In this document: positions 1 through 9,958 of the stretch, one piece after another
Numbering within the stretch: the first letter of the stretch is position 1
Layout: each line of letters starts with the position of its first letter
NCBI GenBank assembly: GCA_027019085.1
Contig: JALUXG010000039.1
Span: forward strand, 113,237-177,236
Direction of reading: 5' to 3'
From: Rhodanobacteraceae bacterium
Lineage (GTDB): Bacteria > Pseudomonadota > Gammaproteobacteria > Xanthomonadales > Rhodanobacteraceae
DNA: 64,000 bases
The notes under the pieces: generated by a model
Told to the model about the DNA's origin: nothing
The model's database searches: none
The model's input: only the letters and a program-made list of their open reading frames with translations
Program-made: the position numbers and the translations under genes

Positions 1-1179
1 AGGACGCTGGAAAGTGCACGCGCGGTGATGGCAGGAAAGCCCAATACGCATTTCGAGAACCGCTACATGCGCAAGGACGGCACCATCGTGCACATCATGT
101 GGTCGGCACGCTGGTCGGCGCGCGACCGTTTGCGCATTGCCGTGGCGCGTGACGTCACCGAGCGCAAGCGTGCAGAAGCGAGGCAGGCGTCACTTTACGA
201 CATCGCGCAGGCAGCGCATTCGGCGGACAGCATTTCCGAGCTGTACCGGCGAATCCACGAGATCATCGGTCGACTTTTGCCGGCCGGCAATTTCTATGTC
301 GCCTTGTGCGATGACGAGCGGGCTGCGGTGTACTTTCCCTATCACGTCGATCGCCACGACAAGAGGCCCCGGCCGCAATCGATGGATGCCGACTTACTGA
401 CCACCCGGGTGATACGCACGGGCAAAGCCGTGCTGGCCACGCCCGGGACGCGTGCCGCGACGGGCCATGGTTGCGGCCATGCAGCGTTGTACTGGCTGGG
501 CGTACCGCTGGAGACAAGCGACGGCGTCATCGGAATGCTGGCGGTGCAGAGCTATGACCCGGATGTCCGCATCGGCGAGGCCGACATGGAGTGGCTGCAA
601 TTCGCATCCGGGCAGGTGGCCGCCGCCATCGCCCGCAAGCAGATGGAGGAAAAGTTGCGCCACAGCGCACTGCACGATCCCCTTACCGGCTTGCCCAACA
701 GGCTGTTGCTGCAGCAGCACCTGCAGGCGGCGCAGGGCCTGTCCGCTCCCGGGTCGGGCAGTATCGCCCTGATTTATCTGGACCTTGATGATTTCAAGCA
801 TGTCAACGACACCCTGGGGCATGCCACTGGCGACGAACTGCTGCGCTGCGTGGCGCAGCGGCTGGTCGAGAGCGTGCGAAGTACCGATACGGTCACCCGC
901 ATGGGTGGGGACGAATTCGTGATACTTCTGACCGAGATGTCGACCCCGGCCTGTGTTGCCGCCGTGGCGGCCAAGGTGCTTGCCGCCATTTCCCGTCCGT
1001 TCCGTTTGGCCGGCAGGGAGGTATGCATCACGGCAAGCCTGGGCAGCATAGAGGACACGTCCGCTGAGCTTGACCTTGAGCGAATGCTCACGTGCGCCGA
1101 CCAGGCGATGTATCGCGCGAAGGGGGAGGGCGGCAACCGGGCCTGCATGGCGTCAGCGGATACCGATGCCCGACGTTGA
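1..1179 (+). CDS. PAS-GAF-GGDEF diguanylate cyclase, 5' end outside window
   Basis: The reading frame is open from base 1, so the start lies upstream and the ATG at 25 is internal. The visible part begins in the end of a PAS/PAC domain, finishing in a [13 protein letters not shown] sequence. A GAF-like sensor domain follows (about residues 55-205 counted from base 25), then a GGDEF domain (about 220-375). The motif GGDEF is intact at about residues 294-298, preceded by DPLTGLPNR and [10 protein letters not shown], so the protein should make cyclic di-GMP from two GTP. No EAL domain follows. The stretch after the last strand of the GGDEF fold is slightly shorter than usual. The signal sensed by PAS and GAF cannot be read. 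The next gene, trpB, is 224 bases away and unrelated. Confidence 0.9.
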   Translation, partial: RTLESARAVMAGKPNTHFENRYMRKDGTIVHIMWSARWSARDRLRIAVARDVTERKRAEARQASLYDIAQAAHSADSISELYRRIHEIIGRLLPAGNFYVALCDDERAAVYFPYHVDRHDKRPRPQSMDADLLTTRVIRTGKAVLATPGTRAATGHGCGHAALYWLGVPLETSDGVIGMLAVQSYDPDVRIGEADMEWLQFASGQVAAAIARKQMEEKLRHSALHDPLTGLPNRLLLQQHLQAAQGLSAPGSGSIALIYLDLDDFKHVNDTLGHATGDELLRCVAQRLVESVRSTDTVTRMGGDEFVILLTEMSTPACVAAVAAKVLAAISRPFRLAGREVCITASLGSIEDTSAELDLERMLTCADQAMYRAKGEGGNRACMASADTDARR

Positions 1180-1403
1180 GGGCGACCACGGGTACACGCT
1201 GGGGACGCAGCTCGTGGGCATCGGCATGGCGACCGTCCGGCGGACACTCCAGGCGTTCCGGATCGCGTGACACGGAGTCGTTGCCTCCGGGCCCGCATGT
1301 CGTTGTCTTGAGAAAAACTGACAGCCATGTTCGATCTTTTCGCTTTTCCGTGCACGGGTGTGTCAGTAGTCTGGCGGGGTTGCAGCCAGACGATCGATCA
1401 CAC

Positions 1404-2624
1404 ATGAAACCGAGCCTCAGCATTGACGACTATCACGCCTGGCCGGATGAGCGGGGCCGATTTGGCCCCTACGGCGGCATGTTCGTGGCCGAAACGCTCA
1501 TGGCGCCGCTCGCCGAGCTGCGGGACGCCTACCTGCACCTGCGCGAAGATGCGGCGTTCATGGCCGAACTCGATCGCGATCTGGCGCACTACGTGGGCCG
1601 GCCCAGCCCGCTGTATCTCGCCGAGCGGCTCTCGCGCGAAGTTGGCGGCGCGCGCATCGTGTTCAAGCGTGAGGACCTCAACCACACCGGTGCGCACAAG
1701 ATCAACAACACCGTGGGCCAGGCGCTGCTGGCCCGGCACATGGGCAAGCCGCGCGTGATCGCCGAGACCGGCGCCGGCCAGCACGGCGTGGCCACCGCTA
1801 CGGTGGCCGCGCGCCTGGGCCTGAAATGCGTGGTCTACATGGGCGCCACCGACATCGAGCGGCAGAAGATCAACGTCTACCGCATGAAGCTGCTGGGCGC
1901 CGAGGTGGTGCCGGTGACCTCCGGCTCGAAGACCCTCAAGGATGCGCTCAACGAGGCGTTGCGCGACTGGGTCACCAACGTGGACGACACCTTTTACATC
2001 ATCGGTACCGTGGCCGGTCCGCACCCGTATCCGATGATGGTGCGCGACTTCAACGCCGTGGTCGGTCGCGAGGCGCGCGCGCAGGTGCTGGAGCAGTTCG
2101 GCCGCCTGCCGGACGCCATCACTGCCTGCGTCGGCGGCGGTTCCAATGCCATGGGCATCTTCCATGCCTTCCTCAACGACCGCGAGGTGCGCCTGGTGGG
2201 TGCCGAAGCGGCGGGCGAGGGCCTGGCCAGCGGGCACCATGCGGCGTCGCTGGCGGCCGGTCGGCCGGGCGTGCTGCACGGCAATCGCACCTACGTGCTG
2301 TGCGACGACGATGGCCAGATCACCGAGACGCATTCGATATCGGCTGGCCTGGACTATCCGGGCGTCGGCCCCGAGCATGCCTTCCTCAAGGACTCAGGGC
2401 GTGCCCAATACCTCGGCGTCGACGATGACGAGGCAATGGAGGCTTTCCACCGCCTGTGCCTCACCGAAGGCATCCTGCCGGCGCTGGAATCCAGCCATGC
2501 CGTGGCTCAGGCCATCAAGCTGGCGCAGGCATTGCCCAGGGACGGCCTGGTGCTGTGCAATCTTTCCGGTCGAGGCGACAAGGACGTGCACACTATCGCC
2601 GCCAGGGAGGGGATCGAGCTGTGA
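1404..2624 (+). CDS. trpB: Tryptophan synthase beta chain
   Basis: Predicted 406-residue TrpB, the usual length. It joins indole, channelled from the alpha subunit, to serine in the last step of tryptophan synthesis, using pyridoxal phosphate. The Schiff-base lysine is K99 in the HKINNT motif, and the phosphate-binding GGGSNAMG loop is present. The frame is open far upstream, but ATG 1404 gives the typical TrpB N-terminus ([13 protein letters not shown], then [13 protein letters not shown]). Its Shine-Dalgarno is weak. trpA overlaps the stop codon and accD follows. This order is typical of xanthomonads and many other proteobacteria. trpF is not in the window; trpB seems to be the first gene of this unit. 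Confidence 0.97.
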   Translation: MKPSLSIDDYHAWPDERGRFGPYGGMFVAETLMAPLAELRDAYLHLREDAAFMAELDRDLAHYVGRPSPLYLAERLSREVGGARIVFKREDLNHTGAHKINNTVGQALLARHMGKPRVIAETGAGQHGVATATVAARLGLKCVVYMGATDIERQKINVYRMKLLGAEVVPVTSGSKTLKDALNEALRDWVTNVDDTFYIIGTVAGPHPYPMMVRDFNAVVGREARAQVLEQFGRLPDAITACVGGGSNAMGIFHAFLNDREVRLVGAEAAGEGLASGHHAASLAAGRPGVLHGNRTYVLCDDDGQITETHSISAGLDYPGVGPEHAFLKDSGRAQYLGVDDDEAMEAFHRLCLTEGILPALESSHAVAQAIKLAQALPRDGLVLCNLSGRGDKDVHTIAAREGIEL

Positions 2625-3433
2625 ATGACACAAGCCAAAACCGCCTGGACCGACGTTTCGCAGCCCTGAAGTCCGCCGGACGCACCGGCCTGATCCCCTT
2701 CGTCACGGCCGGTGATCCGGCGCCTGAACTGACGGTGCCGGTGATGCATGCCCTGGTCGCCGCCGGCGCCGACGTGATCGAACTGGGCATGCCTTTCTCC
2801 GACCCGATGGCCGACGGTCCGGTGATCCAGCACGCCAGTGAGCGTGCGCTGGCTCACGGCGTCACGGTGCAGCGGGTGCTGCAATGGGTGCGCGCATTTC
2901 GCGATACTGACGCCGACACCCCCGTGGTGCTGATGGGCTATCTCAATCCGGTTGAGATCATGGGCGAGAAAGATTTCGCGCATGCCGCCGCGCAGGCCGG
3001 GGTGGACGGGGTGCTGCTGGTCGATTGCCCGGTCGAGGAAGACGAAACCGTCGCCCCATTGCGCGCCGCCGGGCTGAAACGCATCCTGCTGACCGCACCG
3101 ACAACCGCACAGGAACGGCTGGACAGGGCCTGCGAGTTGGCGGAAGGATTCCTGTACTATGTGTCGTTCGCGGGGGTGACAGGAGCGGGCCGGCTGGCCG
3201 TGGACACCATGGCCGATCGGGTGGCTGGCATCCGTCGGCGATCGCAGGCACCAGTCGCGGTCGGGTTCGGTGTCCGCGATGCCGGGAGCGCACGGGCCAT
3301 CGCGGCCTTTGCCGATGCCGTGGTGATCGGCAGTGCGCTGGTCGAACGGCTGGACGGTGCGGGCGATGCAACCGAGGCCGCTGCACGCGTGCAGTCGTTC
3401 CTGGCCCCGATTCGCGCTGCGCTGGAGCGGTAG
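2621..3433 (+). CDS. trpA: Tryptophan synthase alpha chain
   Basis: 270-residue TrpA, a TIM barrel that cleaves indole-3-glycerol phosphate to indole and glyceraldehyde 3-phosphate. The catalytic acids are E54 (in ELGMPFSDP) and D65 (in ADGP). The start is GTG at 2621, which overlaps the trpB stop in a GTGA arrangement and sits 4 bases after a purine-rich Shine-Dalgarno (GGGAGGGGA). The ATG at 2625 is out of frame. The overlap implies translational coupling, fitting the alpha2-beta2 complex. GTG is read as formyl-methionine. Confidence 0.97.
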   Translation: MNDTSQNRLDRRFAALKSAGRTGLIPFVTAGDPAPELTVPVMHALVAAGADVIELGMPFSDPMADGPVIQHASERALAHGVTVQRVLQWVRAFRDTDADTPVVLMGYLNPVEIMGEKDFAHAAAQAGVDGVLLVDCPVEEDETVAPLRAAGLKRILLTAPTTAQERLDRACELAEGFLYYVSFAGVTGAGRLAVDTMADRVAGIRRRSQAPVAVGFGVRDAGSARAIAAFADAVVIGSALVERLDGAGDATEAAARVQSFLAPIRAALER

Positions 3434-3489
3434 CCGCCACGGCCGGCGACTTGATTCATACGGGCAGGCAGACCCGGGAGAGTGACACG

Positions 3490-4356
3490 ATGAACTGGCT
3501 GCAAAAACTCATGACGCCGCGTATCCGCACCGAGTCCAGCAACGGCAAGAGCAAGGTGCCGGAAGGGATCTGGGAAAAGTGCAAGGGATGCAGCGCGGTA
3601 CTGTACCGGCCGGAGCTGGAACGCCAGTTGATGGTCTGTCCCAAATGCGGTCACCATCACGCCATCGCTGCGCGCCAGCGCTTGCAGGCACTGTTTGACG
3701 ATGCAAGCAGCGCGGAACTGTTTGCCGGCCTGGAGTCGGTCGACCCGCTCCGTTTCCGCGATTCGAAGAAATACCGCGACCGTCTCCTCGCTGCGCAAAA
3801 GGCCACCGGCGAGAAAGACGCGCTTGTCGTGATGCGCGGGCTGCTCAAGTCCCGCCCCCTGGTCGTGGCAGCGTTCGAGTTCCGCTACATGGGCGGGTCG
3901 ATGGGTTCGGTGGTGGGCGAGAAATTCACCCGCGCCGCCGAGCGCGCACTCGCCGAGCGCATTCCTTTCGTGAGTTTTTCCTCCAGCGGCGGAGCACGCA
4001 TGCAGGAAGGACTGTTCTCGCTGATGCAGATGGCCAAGACATCGGCGGCGCTGGCGCGTCTGCGCGATGCCGGCATCCCCTATGTTTCGGTGCTCACAGA
4101 TCCCACCACCGGAGGGGTTTCGGCCAGTTTTGCCATGCTCGGGGATCTCAACATCGCCGAACCGAAGGCCCTGATCGGTTTTGCCGGCCCTCGCGTCATC
4201 GAGCAGACGGTGCGCGAGACCCTGCCGGAAGGCTTCCAGCGGTCCGAATTCCTGCTTGAGCACGGTGCCATCGACATGATCGTCGACCGGCGGGAAATGC
4301 GCGACAGGCTGGCCGACCTGCTGGCCCTGCTGACCCGGGCCGAGCGTGTGGCCTAG
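3490..4356 (+). CDS. accD: Acetyl-CoA carboxylase carboxyltransferase beta subunit
   Basis: 288 residues. AccD forms the carboxyltransferase with AccA and moves CO2 from carboxybiotin to acetyl-CoA, giving malonyl-CoA for fatty-acid synthesis. An N-terminal four-cysteine zinc ribbon is visible (C31, C34, C50, C53), followed by the crotonase-like carboxyltransferase fold with [11 protein letters not shown] and the [14 protein letters not shown] region. The start is the ATG at 3490, 6 bases after a GAG-type site. It lies 56 bases after trpA on the same strand and is probably cotranscribed with trpBA. The association of trpBA and accD is common in proteobacteria. Confidence 0.96.
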   Translation: MNWLQKLMTPRIRTESSNGKSKVPEGIWEKCKGCSAVLYRPELERQLMVCPKCGHHHAIAARQRLQALFDDASSAELFAGLESVDPLRFRDSKKYRDRLLAAQKATGEKDALVVMRGLLKSRPLVVAAFEFRYMGGSMGSVVGEKFTRAAERALAERIPFVSFSSSGGARMQEGLFSLMQMAKTSAALARLRDAGIPYVSVLTDPTTGGVSASFAMLGDLNIAEPKALIGFAGPRVIEQTVRETLPEGFQRSEFLLEHGAIDMIVDRREMRDRLADLLALLTRAERVA

Positions 4357-4752
4357 GCTTCTGGCCCGTGGCATTCTGGCCCGCTGCATGAAGGGACGAC
4401 AGGTTTGTGTTGTTTGCAGGCGAGCACCCGACCGATGAGCTGCGCGCGTCCCACGCCGGCAGTACGCCACATGCCGGCGTCCGGTGCATGTGGAGCGACC
4501 CGACACAATTGCGCATGGCCTCTTGAGCGTGGCGGCCACTGGTGGTACCTATAACCTATGGCTAGGTGGCAGGTCGCGGCCTGCCGATGCATCAGTGCGC
4601 GATTACGGCATGCGCAACGTGATCGGCACGGGCCGGGGGCAAGGTATCCAGGGGATGGCAATGCAGGCATGGGCATGCACTGAACGGTGGCACGACCACG
4701 CGTTGCGCGCGGATGGCGCGGCGCGGTGCCGCCCCGTGTCCGGAGATTGGCC
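4357..4752. other. Non-coding stretch between accD and the AraC gene
   Basis: 396 bases without a convincing gene. A 10-base direct repeat (TTCTGGCCCG) occurs at 4359-4368 and 4374-4383, just after accD. A short AT-richer patch lies around 4545-4565. I see no clear hairpin terminator with a T-run and no confident promoter. Open frames here read as shadows with no recognisable protein features. Confidence 0.5.
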
Positions 4753-5772
4753 ATGAATACCATGTCGCCCAGTCGCGAATGGCACATGGACCTTCGCGCC
4801 CCGGACCTGCATGCCCTGGGCAGCCTGATGCGGGTGTGCAGCATGGCGGTGACGCCCCTGGCACAAGCCCCGATGCATGCCGTACTGGCATCCGACGAGA
4901 TGGATGATGCCGTCCTCTGCAGCAGCCGTTGCGAGTTCCCGGTACGGACACGGTTTCGACTCCCTGGCGATCACAACCTGATCGCATTCATGCATGAGGC
5001 GGGCGAAGGCAGCTGGGTCGGCGGCGAGCCACTGGCTTCGGGCATGTTGCTGCTCGGGATGCCGGGCATCCCGTGCGAGATGCGTCTCGGGGCCGGTACC
5101 TGCTGGAGCATCGTGCTGCTGAAGGGGCATGATCTCAGAATCGAACTATCGCGCCTCGGGTATTACGCGCAAAGCGTGTCACGCCGCATCCAGCGCATCG
5201 TGCCCGGGGAGGACGCGGAGAGTGCCGAGCGCATGCGCAGCTTGTTCGAATGCATCCGCCTGCGTTATCTCGAACAAAGGCGTGACATCAATATCAAGGG
5301 CCTGCTGGATCGCCTGCGCGAAAACCTGATGCCCGATCTGGTCTCGCTGTTCCCGGCACTTCCGGACAACGCACGTACACGGCACTCCCATTACCTGGTG
5401 CTGCGCAGGGTGGAGAATTTCATCGCAGCCAATCTCCGCCGTGAGCTTCGCGTGCACGACCTGTGTGAAGCCGGCTCGACCAGCGAGCGCAACCTGCGAT
5501 ACATCTTCAGTGATTTTGTCGGCATCTCGCCCAACCACTACCTGGCCACGCTGCGCCTGTGCGAGGCCCGCCGACTGCTGAGCGAGGCCACGCCGGGGCA
5601 GCACACCGTACGCGCCATTGCGATGGAATGCGGACTGTGGGATCTGTCCCGGTTTGCCGAGAACTACCGACAGATGTTCGGCGAATTGCCCAGCGATACC
5701 CTGAACGAACCAAGGCGTACGCCCAGGGAACGCCATGCGCCCTACCTGTCGCCGGGTGTGCAGTACACCTGA
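4753..5772 (+). CDS. AraC-family transcriptional regulator
   Basis: 339 residues. The last third (about 215-330) is an AraC/XylS double helix-turn-helix domain, recognisable by VENFIAANLRREL, SERNLRYIFSDFVGISPNHYL and the second helix-turn-helix ending FAENYRQMFGELPS. The first 200 residues form a beta-rich sensing region resembling the cupin-like arm of AraC-ON-type regulators, with no recognisable ligand motif. The chosen start is ATG 4753; another ATG lies 9 bases on. The gene stands alone, convergent with paralogue A downstream, so its targets cannot be guessed from position. Confidence 0.88.
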   Translation: MNTMSPSREWHMDLRAPDLHALGSLMRVCSMAVTPLAQAPMHAVLASDEMDDAVLCSSRCEFPVRTRFRLPGDHNLIAFMHEAGEGSWVGGEPLASGMLLLGMPGIPCEMRLGAGTCWSIVLLKGHDLRIELSRLGYYAQSVSRRIQRIVPGEDAESAERMRSLFECIRLRYLEQRRDINIKGLLDRLRENLMPDLVSLFPALPDNARTRHSHYLVLRRVENFIAANLRRELRVHDLCEAGSTSERNLRYIFSDFVGISPNHYLATLRLCEARRLLSEATPGQHTVRAIAMECGLWDLSRFAENYRQMFGELPSDTLNEPRRTPRERHAPYLSPGVQYT

Positions 5773-5802
5773 GCGCGGCGGCGCGACGGCATCGGTTCCG
5801 GG

Positions 5803-6888
5803 TCAGGATGCGGCCTGGTGGTCTGCTTTGGAGAAGCTGCGGCGCAGGCGGGAGAGCACCGTGGCTGCCGAAGCATCGCCGGTGGGTGCCTCCGCCCCAT
5901 CGATGGCCACGTAGCCGGCCACGTAATAGGCATTGATGAAGCCGGCGACATCCTCGACCGGCGATTTGGCCGCAGTGGCGATCTCGTCGACGGTACCGGC
6001 CTGTTTCATCATGGCGGTGGCGATCCGGAAATGACGCGGAAACTCGCGTTCAATCTGCGGCCAGCGGGTCAGTTTCCAGGCGGCCTCCGGGTCCAGGTGT
6101 GGCGCCAGCCGGCCATCGCTGGCACACAGGGCGGCATACCACAGCAAGCGCACCAGCGGCTGTTCCGGGCCGACATGCGAAACCTTCGGATCGTCGGCAT
6201 CGACGGGTTCAAGACGCGAGGCGGGCAGCTCAAGCAACGCCTGCAGCGGCTTGAGCTGCGGCGCTGCGCGATACTGCCCCCTGGCCGGATCGATATGCAG
6301 TCCGAGGCCTGCCGAAGCATCCTCGACCAGCACGGAAACATCGAGATCGCCAGCCAGCAACATGGATGCAACGGTGGCCGGTTCAGCGGCAGGGGCCTGC
6401 TTCACTTCCCTTGCAGTCTCCGGCGTCGCGGGTGCGGGATGGGGTACCGGTTCGGAAGTTTCCGCCGTGGCGCGTGCGTGCGCGGGATGATGTGCCGTGA
6501 CCAGTTCCGGTGCGGGGGAAGAGGCTCCGTCGTGTGGTGTTGACTTTCCGTGCCCTGGCGACGGTGCGGGCGCTGCTTGCGTGTCGAGCCCCTGCACCTG
6601 GCGCAGCATGTCGACCAGTGCCTCGCCGTCCAGCGGCTTGCGCAGCAGAAGCTCGCAGTCGCGCATGGACGCTTCCTGGGTATAGGCCGCGCAACGGCGT
6701 CCCTCGGCCAGGGCGCGTACCCAGTCCATGTGCCCCCAGACGCTGTCCACGTCGATGATCAGCAGGTCGCTGTTGCTTCCTTCAGACAGGCTCCATTGGC
6801 CCAGTTTCGGAGATTCCAGCGTCTGGATGGCCAATCGGGCGTCCGCCTCGTCCAGTCCCGACAAGGCCAGCGTGAAAAAAGTCTTCAA
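5803..6888 (-). CDS. Receiver-like / winged-helix protein, paralogue A (family not recognised)
   Basis: I do not recognise this family. With a TTG start at 6888 it has 361 residues; the Shine-Dalgarno AGGGGGAG lies 5 bases before that TTG, whereas the alternative GTG at 6894 would sit inside it. Residues 1-98 look like a degenerate response-regulator receiver fold (hydrophobic strand DLLIIDVDS at 41-49, LLLRKPLDGEALVDML near the end). Residues 100-172 are a Pro/Ala/His-rich linker. Residues 180-210 contain LHIDPARGQYR, and about 245-332 resembles a C-terminal winged helix (LLWYAALCASDGRL, then HLDPEAAWKL). The protein at 43251-44444 has the same three blocks in the same order. The gene is divergent from gltX. 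A cytoplasmic regulatory or adaptor role is a guess. Confidence 0.7.
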   Translation of the reverse strand: MKTFFTLALSGLDEADARLAIQTLESPKLGQWSLSEGSNSDLLIIDVDSVWGHMDWVRALAEGRRCAAYTQEASMRDCELLLRKPLDGEALVDMLRQVQGLDTQAAPAPSPGHGKSTPHDGASSPAPELVTAHHPAHARATAETSEPVPHPAPATPETAREVKQAPAAEPATVASMLLAGDLDVSVLVEDASAGLGLHIDPARGQYRAAPQLKPLQALLELPASRLEPVDADDPKVSHVGPEQPLVRLLWYAALCASDGRLAPHLDPEAAWKLTRWPQIEREFPRHFRIATAMMKQAGTVDEIATAAKSPVEDVAGFINAYYVAGYVAIDGAEAPTGDASAATVLSRLRRSFSKADHQAAS

Positions 6889-7073
6889 TGACACTCCCCC
6901 TGCGACGGCCGTCCACGTGCAGCGGCCTGTAAACCGTGCGCACATTGTCGCCTTATTTCGGCTCGGGTCAATGGCGGGGCTGTCTGTTCACCCGCAACAA
7001 TCCGTTGTGCCAGGTCCTGGCGGGGCAAGGCTCTGGTATCCTGAACGGCTTGGTCCATCACCACATTCCGAGC

Positions 7074-8480
7074 ATGAACGTGCGTACACGATTTGCCCCG
7101 AGTCCGACCGGTTACCTGCATGTCGGTGGTGCCAGGACAGCCCTTTACTGCTGGCTGGAGGCACGTCATCACGGCGGCTCGTTCGTGTTGCGCATCGAGG
7201 ATACCGACCGCGAGCGCTCCACCGAGGCGGCAGTGCAGGCGATCCTCGACGGCATGCGCTGGCTGGGCCTGGAAGCCGATGAAGGACCGGTCTACCAGAC
7301 CGCGCGCCTGGAACGCTATCGCCAGGTCGCCGGGCAGCTGCTCGAAGCGGGCAAGGCGTACTACGCCTACGAGAGCCGCGAGGAAATCGAGGCCATGCGC
7401 GCGCAGGCCATGGCCAGAGGGGATAAACCGCGCTACAACGGCTACTACCGCGACCGCAACGAACCGTATCGCGACGATCCCAATCGCGTGATCCGCTTCA
7501 AAAATCCCACCTCGGGTTCCGTCGTGTTCGATGACAAGGTCAAGGGTCGCATCGAATGGTCGAACGCCGAGCTGGATGATTTCGTGCTTTTCCGATCGGA
7601 CGGTTTTCCGACCTACAACTTTGCCGTGGTGGTCGATGACATCGACATGGGCATCACCGAGGTCATTCGCGGCGATGACCATGTCAACAACACGCCGCGG
7701 CAGATCAATGTCTATCGGGCGCTGGGCGCAACGGTGCCGACCTTTGCCCATCTGCCGATGATTCTCGGTGCGGACGGACAAAAGCTGTCCAAGCGCCACG
7801 GTGCGGTGGGCGTCATGCAATACCGCGAGGACGGCTACCTGCCGCAGGCGTTGCTCAATTACCTGGTGCGCCTTGGCTGGTCGCACGGTGACCAGGAGCT
7901 GTTCAGCATCGAGGAGATGATCGCGCTGTTCGACGTCGCCGATGTCAACGCAGCGGCAGCGCGTTTCGACCTCGCCAAGCTCGGCTGGCTCAACCAGCAG
8001 TACCTCAAGCAGGGCGATCCGTCACGCATCGGCGAAGAGCTGGCCTGGCATCTGGCGCGGATCGGCATCGATCCGTCGTCGGGGCCGGCTCCGGCCGATG
8101 TGGTCGTGGCCCTGTGCGACCGTGTGCAGACACTGCGGGACATGGCCGATCGCGCACGCATCTGGTACCAGCCGATTGCGTCCTGGGACGAGAAGGCGGT
8201 TCGCAAGCACCTGCATGCGCAAACCGCGCCGTTGGTGCTGCAAGCCATGCTGGCAGGACTGCAGGCCCTTGCCGAGTGGACGCCCGCAAGTATCCATGGC
8301 GTGGTCGAGCAGGTGGCCGGAACCCTGCAGCTGGGCATGGGCAAGGTGGCGCAGCCCTTGCGTGTGGCCATCACCGGCACCCAGGTCTCGCCCTCGATCG
8401 ATCACACCGTGTACCTGGCCGGCAGGGATGAAGCCCTGCGTCGCATTGCCCATGCGCTCGAACTGGCGGGTGCGGACTGA
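7074..8480 (+). CDS. gltX: Glutamyl-tRNA synthetase
   Basis: 468 residues, normal for bacterial GluRS. It charges tRNA-Glu with glutamate in the cytoplasm. Class I signatures are present: the HIGH-like HVGG at residues 16-19 (within [18 protein letters not shown]) and the KMSKS-like KLSKR at 237-241. The [27 protein letters not shown] and [12 protein letters not shown] blocks are all intact. The ATG at 7074 gives the standard N-terminus [14 protein letters not shown] 185-base intergenic region separates it from the divergent paralogue A and should hold both promoters. Confidence 0.97.
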   Translation: MNVRTRFAPSPTGYLHVGGARTALYCWLEARHHGGSFVLRIEDTDRERSTEAAVQAILDGMRWLGLEADEGPVYQTARLERYRQVAGQLLEAGKAYYAYESREEIEAMRAQAMARGDKPRYNGYYRDRNEPYRDDPNRVIRFKNPTSGSVVFDDKVKGRIEWSNAELDDFVLFRSDGFPTYNFAVVVDDIDMGITEVIRGDDHVNNTPRQINVYRALGATVPTFAHLPMILGADGQKLSKRHGAVGVMQYREDGYLPQALLNYLVRLGWSHGDQELFSIEEMIALFDVADVNAAAARFDLAKLGWLNQQYLKQGDPSRIGEELAWHLARIGIDPSSGPAPADVVVALCDRVQTLRDMADRARIWYQPIASWDEKAVRKHLHAQTAPLVLQAMLAGLQALAEWTPASIHGVVEQVAGTLQLGMGKVAQPLRVAITGTQVSPSIDHTVYLAGRDEALRRIAHALELAGAD

Positions 8481-8501
8481 TCATGTACTGCGGCACGCAA
8501 T

Positions 8502-8792
8502 ATGGGTGAACTGTTGCAACGGATCCTCAAGGGTGTGGACCTCGGTGCGCCGGGAGCGACCGCGCAGATCTTCCACAACCTGATGCTTGTGATCCCCTGG
8601 GTGCCGTTGCTCTGGTTCACGCTGTTCAGTGCCGTGCTCGGCATCGCGGTGGGCTGGTGGCGGGGCCGGCCATGGCTGGGCTTGTGGACGAGCCTGGTGA
8701 TCGGCCCGGTGGCCTTGATCATCCTGATGGCCCTGCCGTCCCGGCGCCCCACGCAGGGTACGGACCGGGAAGGGCCGCCTCACGAGCAGTGA
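8502..8792 (+). CDS. Small two-helix membrane protein
   Basis: 96 residues. Two hydrophobic segments are visible, about residues 26-50 (LMLVIPWVPLLWFTLFSAVL then GIAVGWW) and 58-78 (LGLWTSLVIGPVALIILMAL), followed by a polar, charged tail. Small uncharacterised inner-membrane proteins of this kind are common. It lies 21 bases after gltX and 33 before zur on the same strand, so the three may be cotranscribed. Function unknown. Confidence 0.7.
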   Translation: MGELLQRILKGVDLGAPGATAQIFHNLMLVIPWVPLLWFTLFSAVLGIAVGWWRGRPWLGLWTSLVIGPVALIILMALPSRRPTQGTDREGPPHEQ

Positions 8793-8825
8793 TACCATGC
8801 ACCCGGGGCTTCCGGCACGCATGGC

Positions 8826-9305
8826 ATGAACGTGTTCTCGCACAAACCGCATCACCATGACCACGATGCCGAGCAGTTCGTGGCCAAGGTTGTGCGCGCC
8901 AGCCGCGAACGCGGCCTGCGGTTGACCCCGTTGCGCCGTGAAGTGCTGGAGCTGGTCGCGGCCTCGGCCAAGCCGGTCAAGGCCTATGACCTTCTCGACA
9001 GCCTGCGCGAGCACCACGGCAACGCGGCGCCGCCGACGGTCTACCGGGCACTGGACTTCCTGCTTGAACACGGGTTCATCCACAAGCTCGAATCCATCAA
9101 TGCCTACGTGCATTGCCCGCACCCGGCCCAGTCCCACCAGGTCCCGTTCCTCATCTGTGACCGCTGCAACAGCGCCTTCGAGGTCTGCGACGAGCGCGTG
9201 GCCGAACTGATTGCGGCCCAGGCCCGGGCACTCGGCTTCACGCCGCAGGACCAGACCCTCGAAGTGCACGGTCTGTGCCGGGACTGCCAGTCCGGTCGGA
9301 AGTAG
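8826..9305 (+). CDS. zur: Zinc-uptake regulator, Fur family
   Basis: 159 residues. Zur represses zinc-acquisition genes when loaded with zinc. The N-terminal winged helix is at about 20-95 (RLTPLRREVLELV, then PPTVYRALDFLLEHGFIHKLES), and the dimerisation domain carries two structural-zinc CxxC pairs (C111/C114 and C151/C154). A His-rich start (HHHDHD) and CPHP near residue 97 add possible metal ligands. The sequence resembles Zur more than Fur: it lacks the Fur-type HHDH sequence in the middle domain. A Zur-box-like palindrome lies 55 bases downstream, in front of the MerC-like gene, which supports the Zur rather than Fur assignment. Confidence 0.85.
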   Translation: MNVFSHKPHHHDHDAEQFVAKVVRASRERGLRLTPLRREVLELVAASAKPVKAYDLLDSLREHHGNAAPPTVYRALDFLLEHGFIHKLESINAYVHCPHPAQSHQVPFLICDRCNSAFEVCDERVAELIAAQARALGFTPQDQTLEVHGLCRDCQSGRK

Positions 9306-9359
9306 CGAGATGTGCCTGGTGCGGCCTTGCAGGGACGGGTGCCTGCTTGCCTGCAGGTT

Positions 9360-9374
9360 TGTTATACTGTAACA
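9360..9374 (+). promoter_or_regulatory. Candidate Zur box
   Basis: TGTTATACTGTAACA is 12/15 palindromic and close to the gammaproteobacterial Zur consensus core, TGTTATANTATAACA. Its centre contains TATACT, which could itself be a -10 element, so bound Zur would block polymerase. It lies 52 bases before the MerC-like start, directly behind zur. It is strikingly AT-rich for this region. Confidence 0.72.
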
Positions 9375-9425
9375 ATTCCACCGCGGCCGTTCCTTCGCCG
9401 CGCCTGTTGCATGAGAGCCTGTCCG

Positions 9426-9872
9426 ATGTCCGTACGATCCGATGTGGTGATGGAAACCCCGGCCCCGCCGGTCCGGCGCTGGTGGTCGCTGGCCGACCGT
9501 CTGGGGGCCACTGCGTCGTTCCTTTGCGCCATCCACTGCGCCTTGTTGCCCTTCGTGATCGCCGCCCTTCCGCTGCTGGGCCTGGAATTTCTTGCCGATC
9601 ACACCTTCGAGCGGGTGTTCGTGCTGTTTGCCGCGGCACTGGCCACCACCACCCTGGTCACCGGCTATCGTCGGCACGCCTATCGCCTGCCGTTGTATCT
9701 GGCTGTCCCGGGCCTGGCATTGCTGGTGCTCGGGGTGACGGCAGTGGATCTGGACACGCAGGTGGTCCTGCACAGCATCATGGTGACCTGTGGCGGGTTG
9801 CTGGTCGCCAGCGGCCATGCCGTCAATCTTCGCCTGACCCATCGCTGCGGCGGGGTTTGCAGGACATCCTGA
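9426..9872 (+). CDS. MerC-domain membrane protein, probably metal transport
   Basis: 148 residues with about four hydrophobic segments. The MerC-type motif CAIHC (C34, C38) starts the first membrane helix and is followed by ALLPF. A second cysteine pair with a histidine lies at the C-terminus (H139, C141, C145). MerC proteins carry mercuric ions inward in mer operons, but no merA, merR, merT or merP is nearby. The gene follows zur and has a Zur-box-like palindrome 52 bases upstream, so I infer a zinc-related import role under zinc starvation. ATG 9426 is preferred because it gives a compact N-terminus; the open frame extends upstream through the Zur box. Confidence 0.8.
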   Translation: MSVRSDVVMETPAPPVRRWWSLADRLGATASFLCAIHCALLPFVIAALPLLGLEFLADHTFERVFVLFAAALATTTLVTGYRRHAYRLPLYLAVPGLALLVLGVTAVDLDTQVVLHSIMVTCGGLLVASGHAVNLRLTHRCGGVCRTS

Positions 9873-9958
9873 ATGCCCTGCGCCGAAGGGCTGGGCAGCG
9901 ATGGGCGCATGGCACTACCATGGACCCGTTCCCGTCATGCCAGATGCAAGGAGAAATC

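Noticed and set aside
1180..1403. Possible trp leader/attenuator before trpB
   Set aside because: No Trp-rich leader peptide and no pair of alternative hairpins with a T-run were seen.
4359..4383. TTCTGGCCCG direct repeat after accD
   Set aside because: Two 10-base copies only, in high-GC DNA; no associated gene, palindrome or further copies, so not a supported element.
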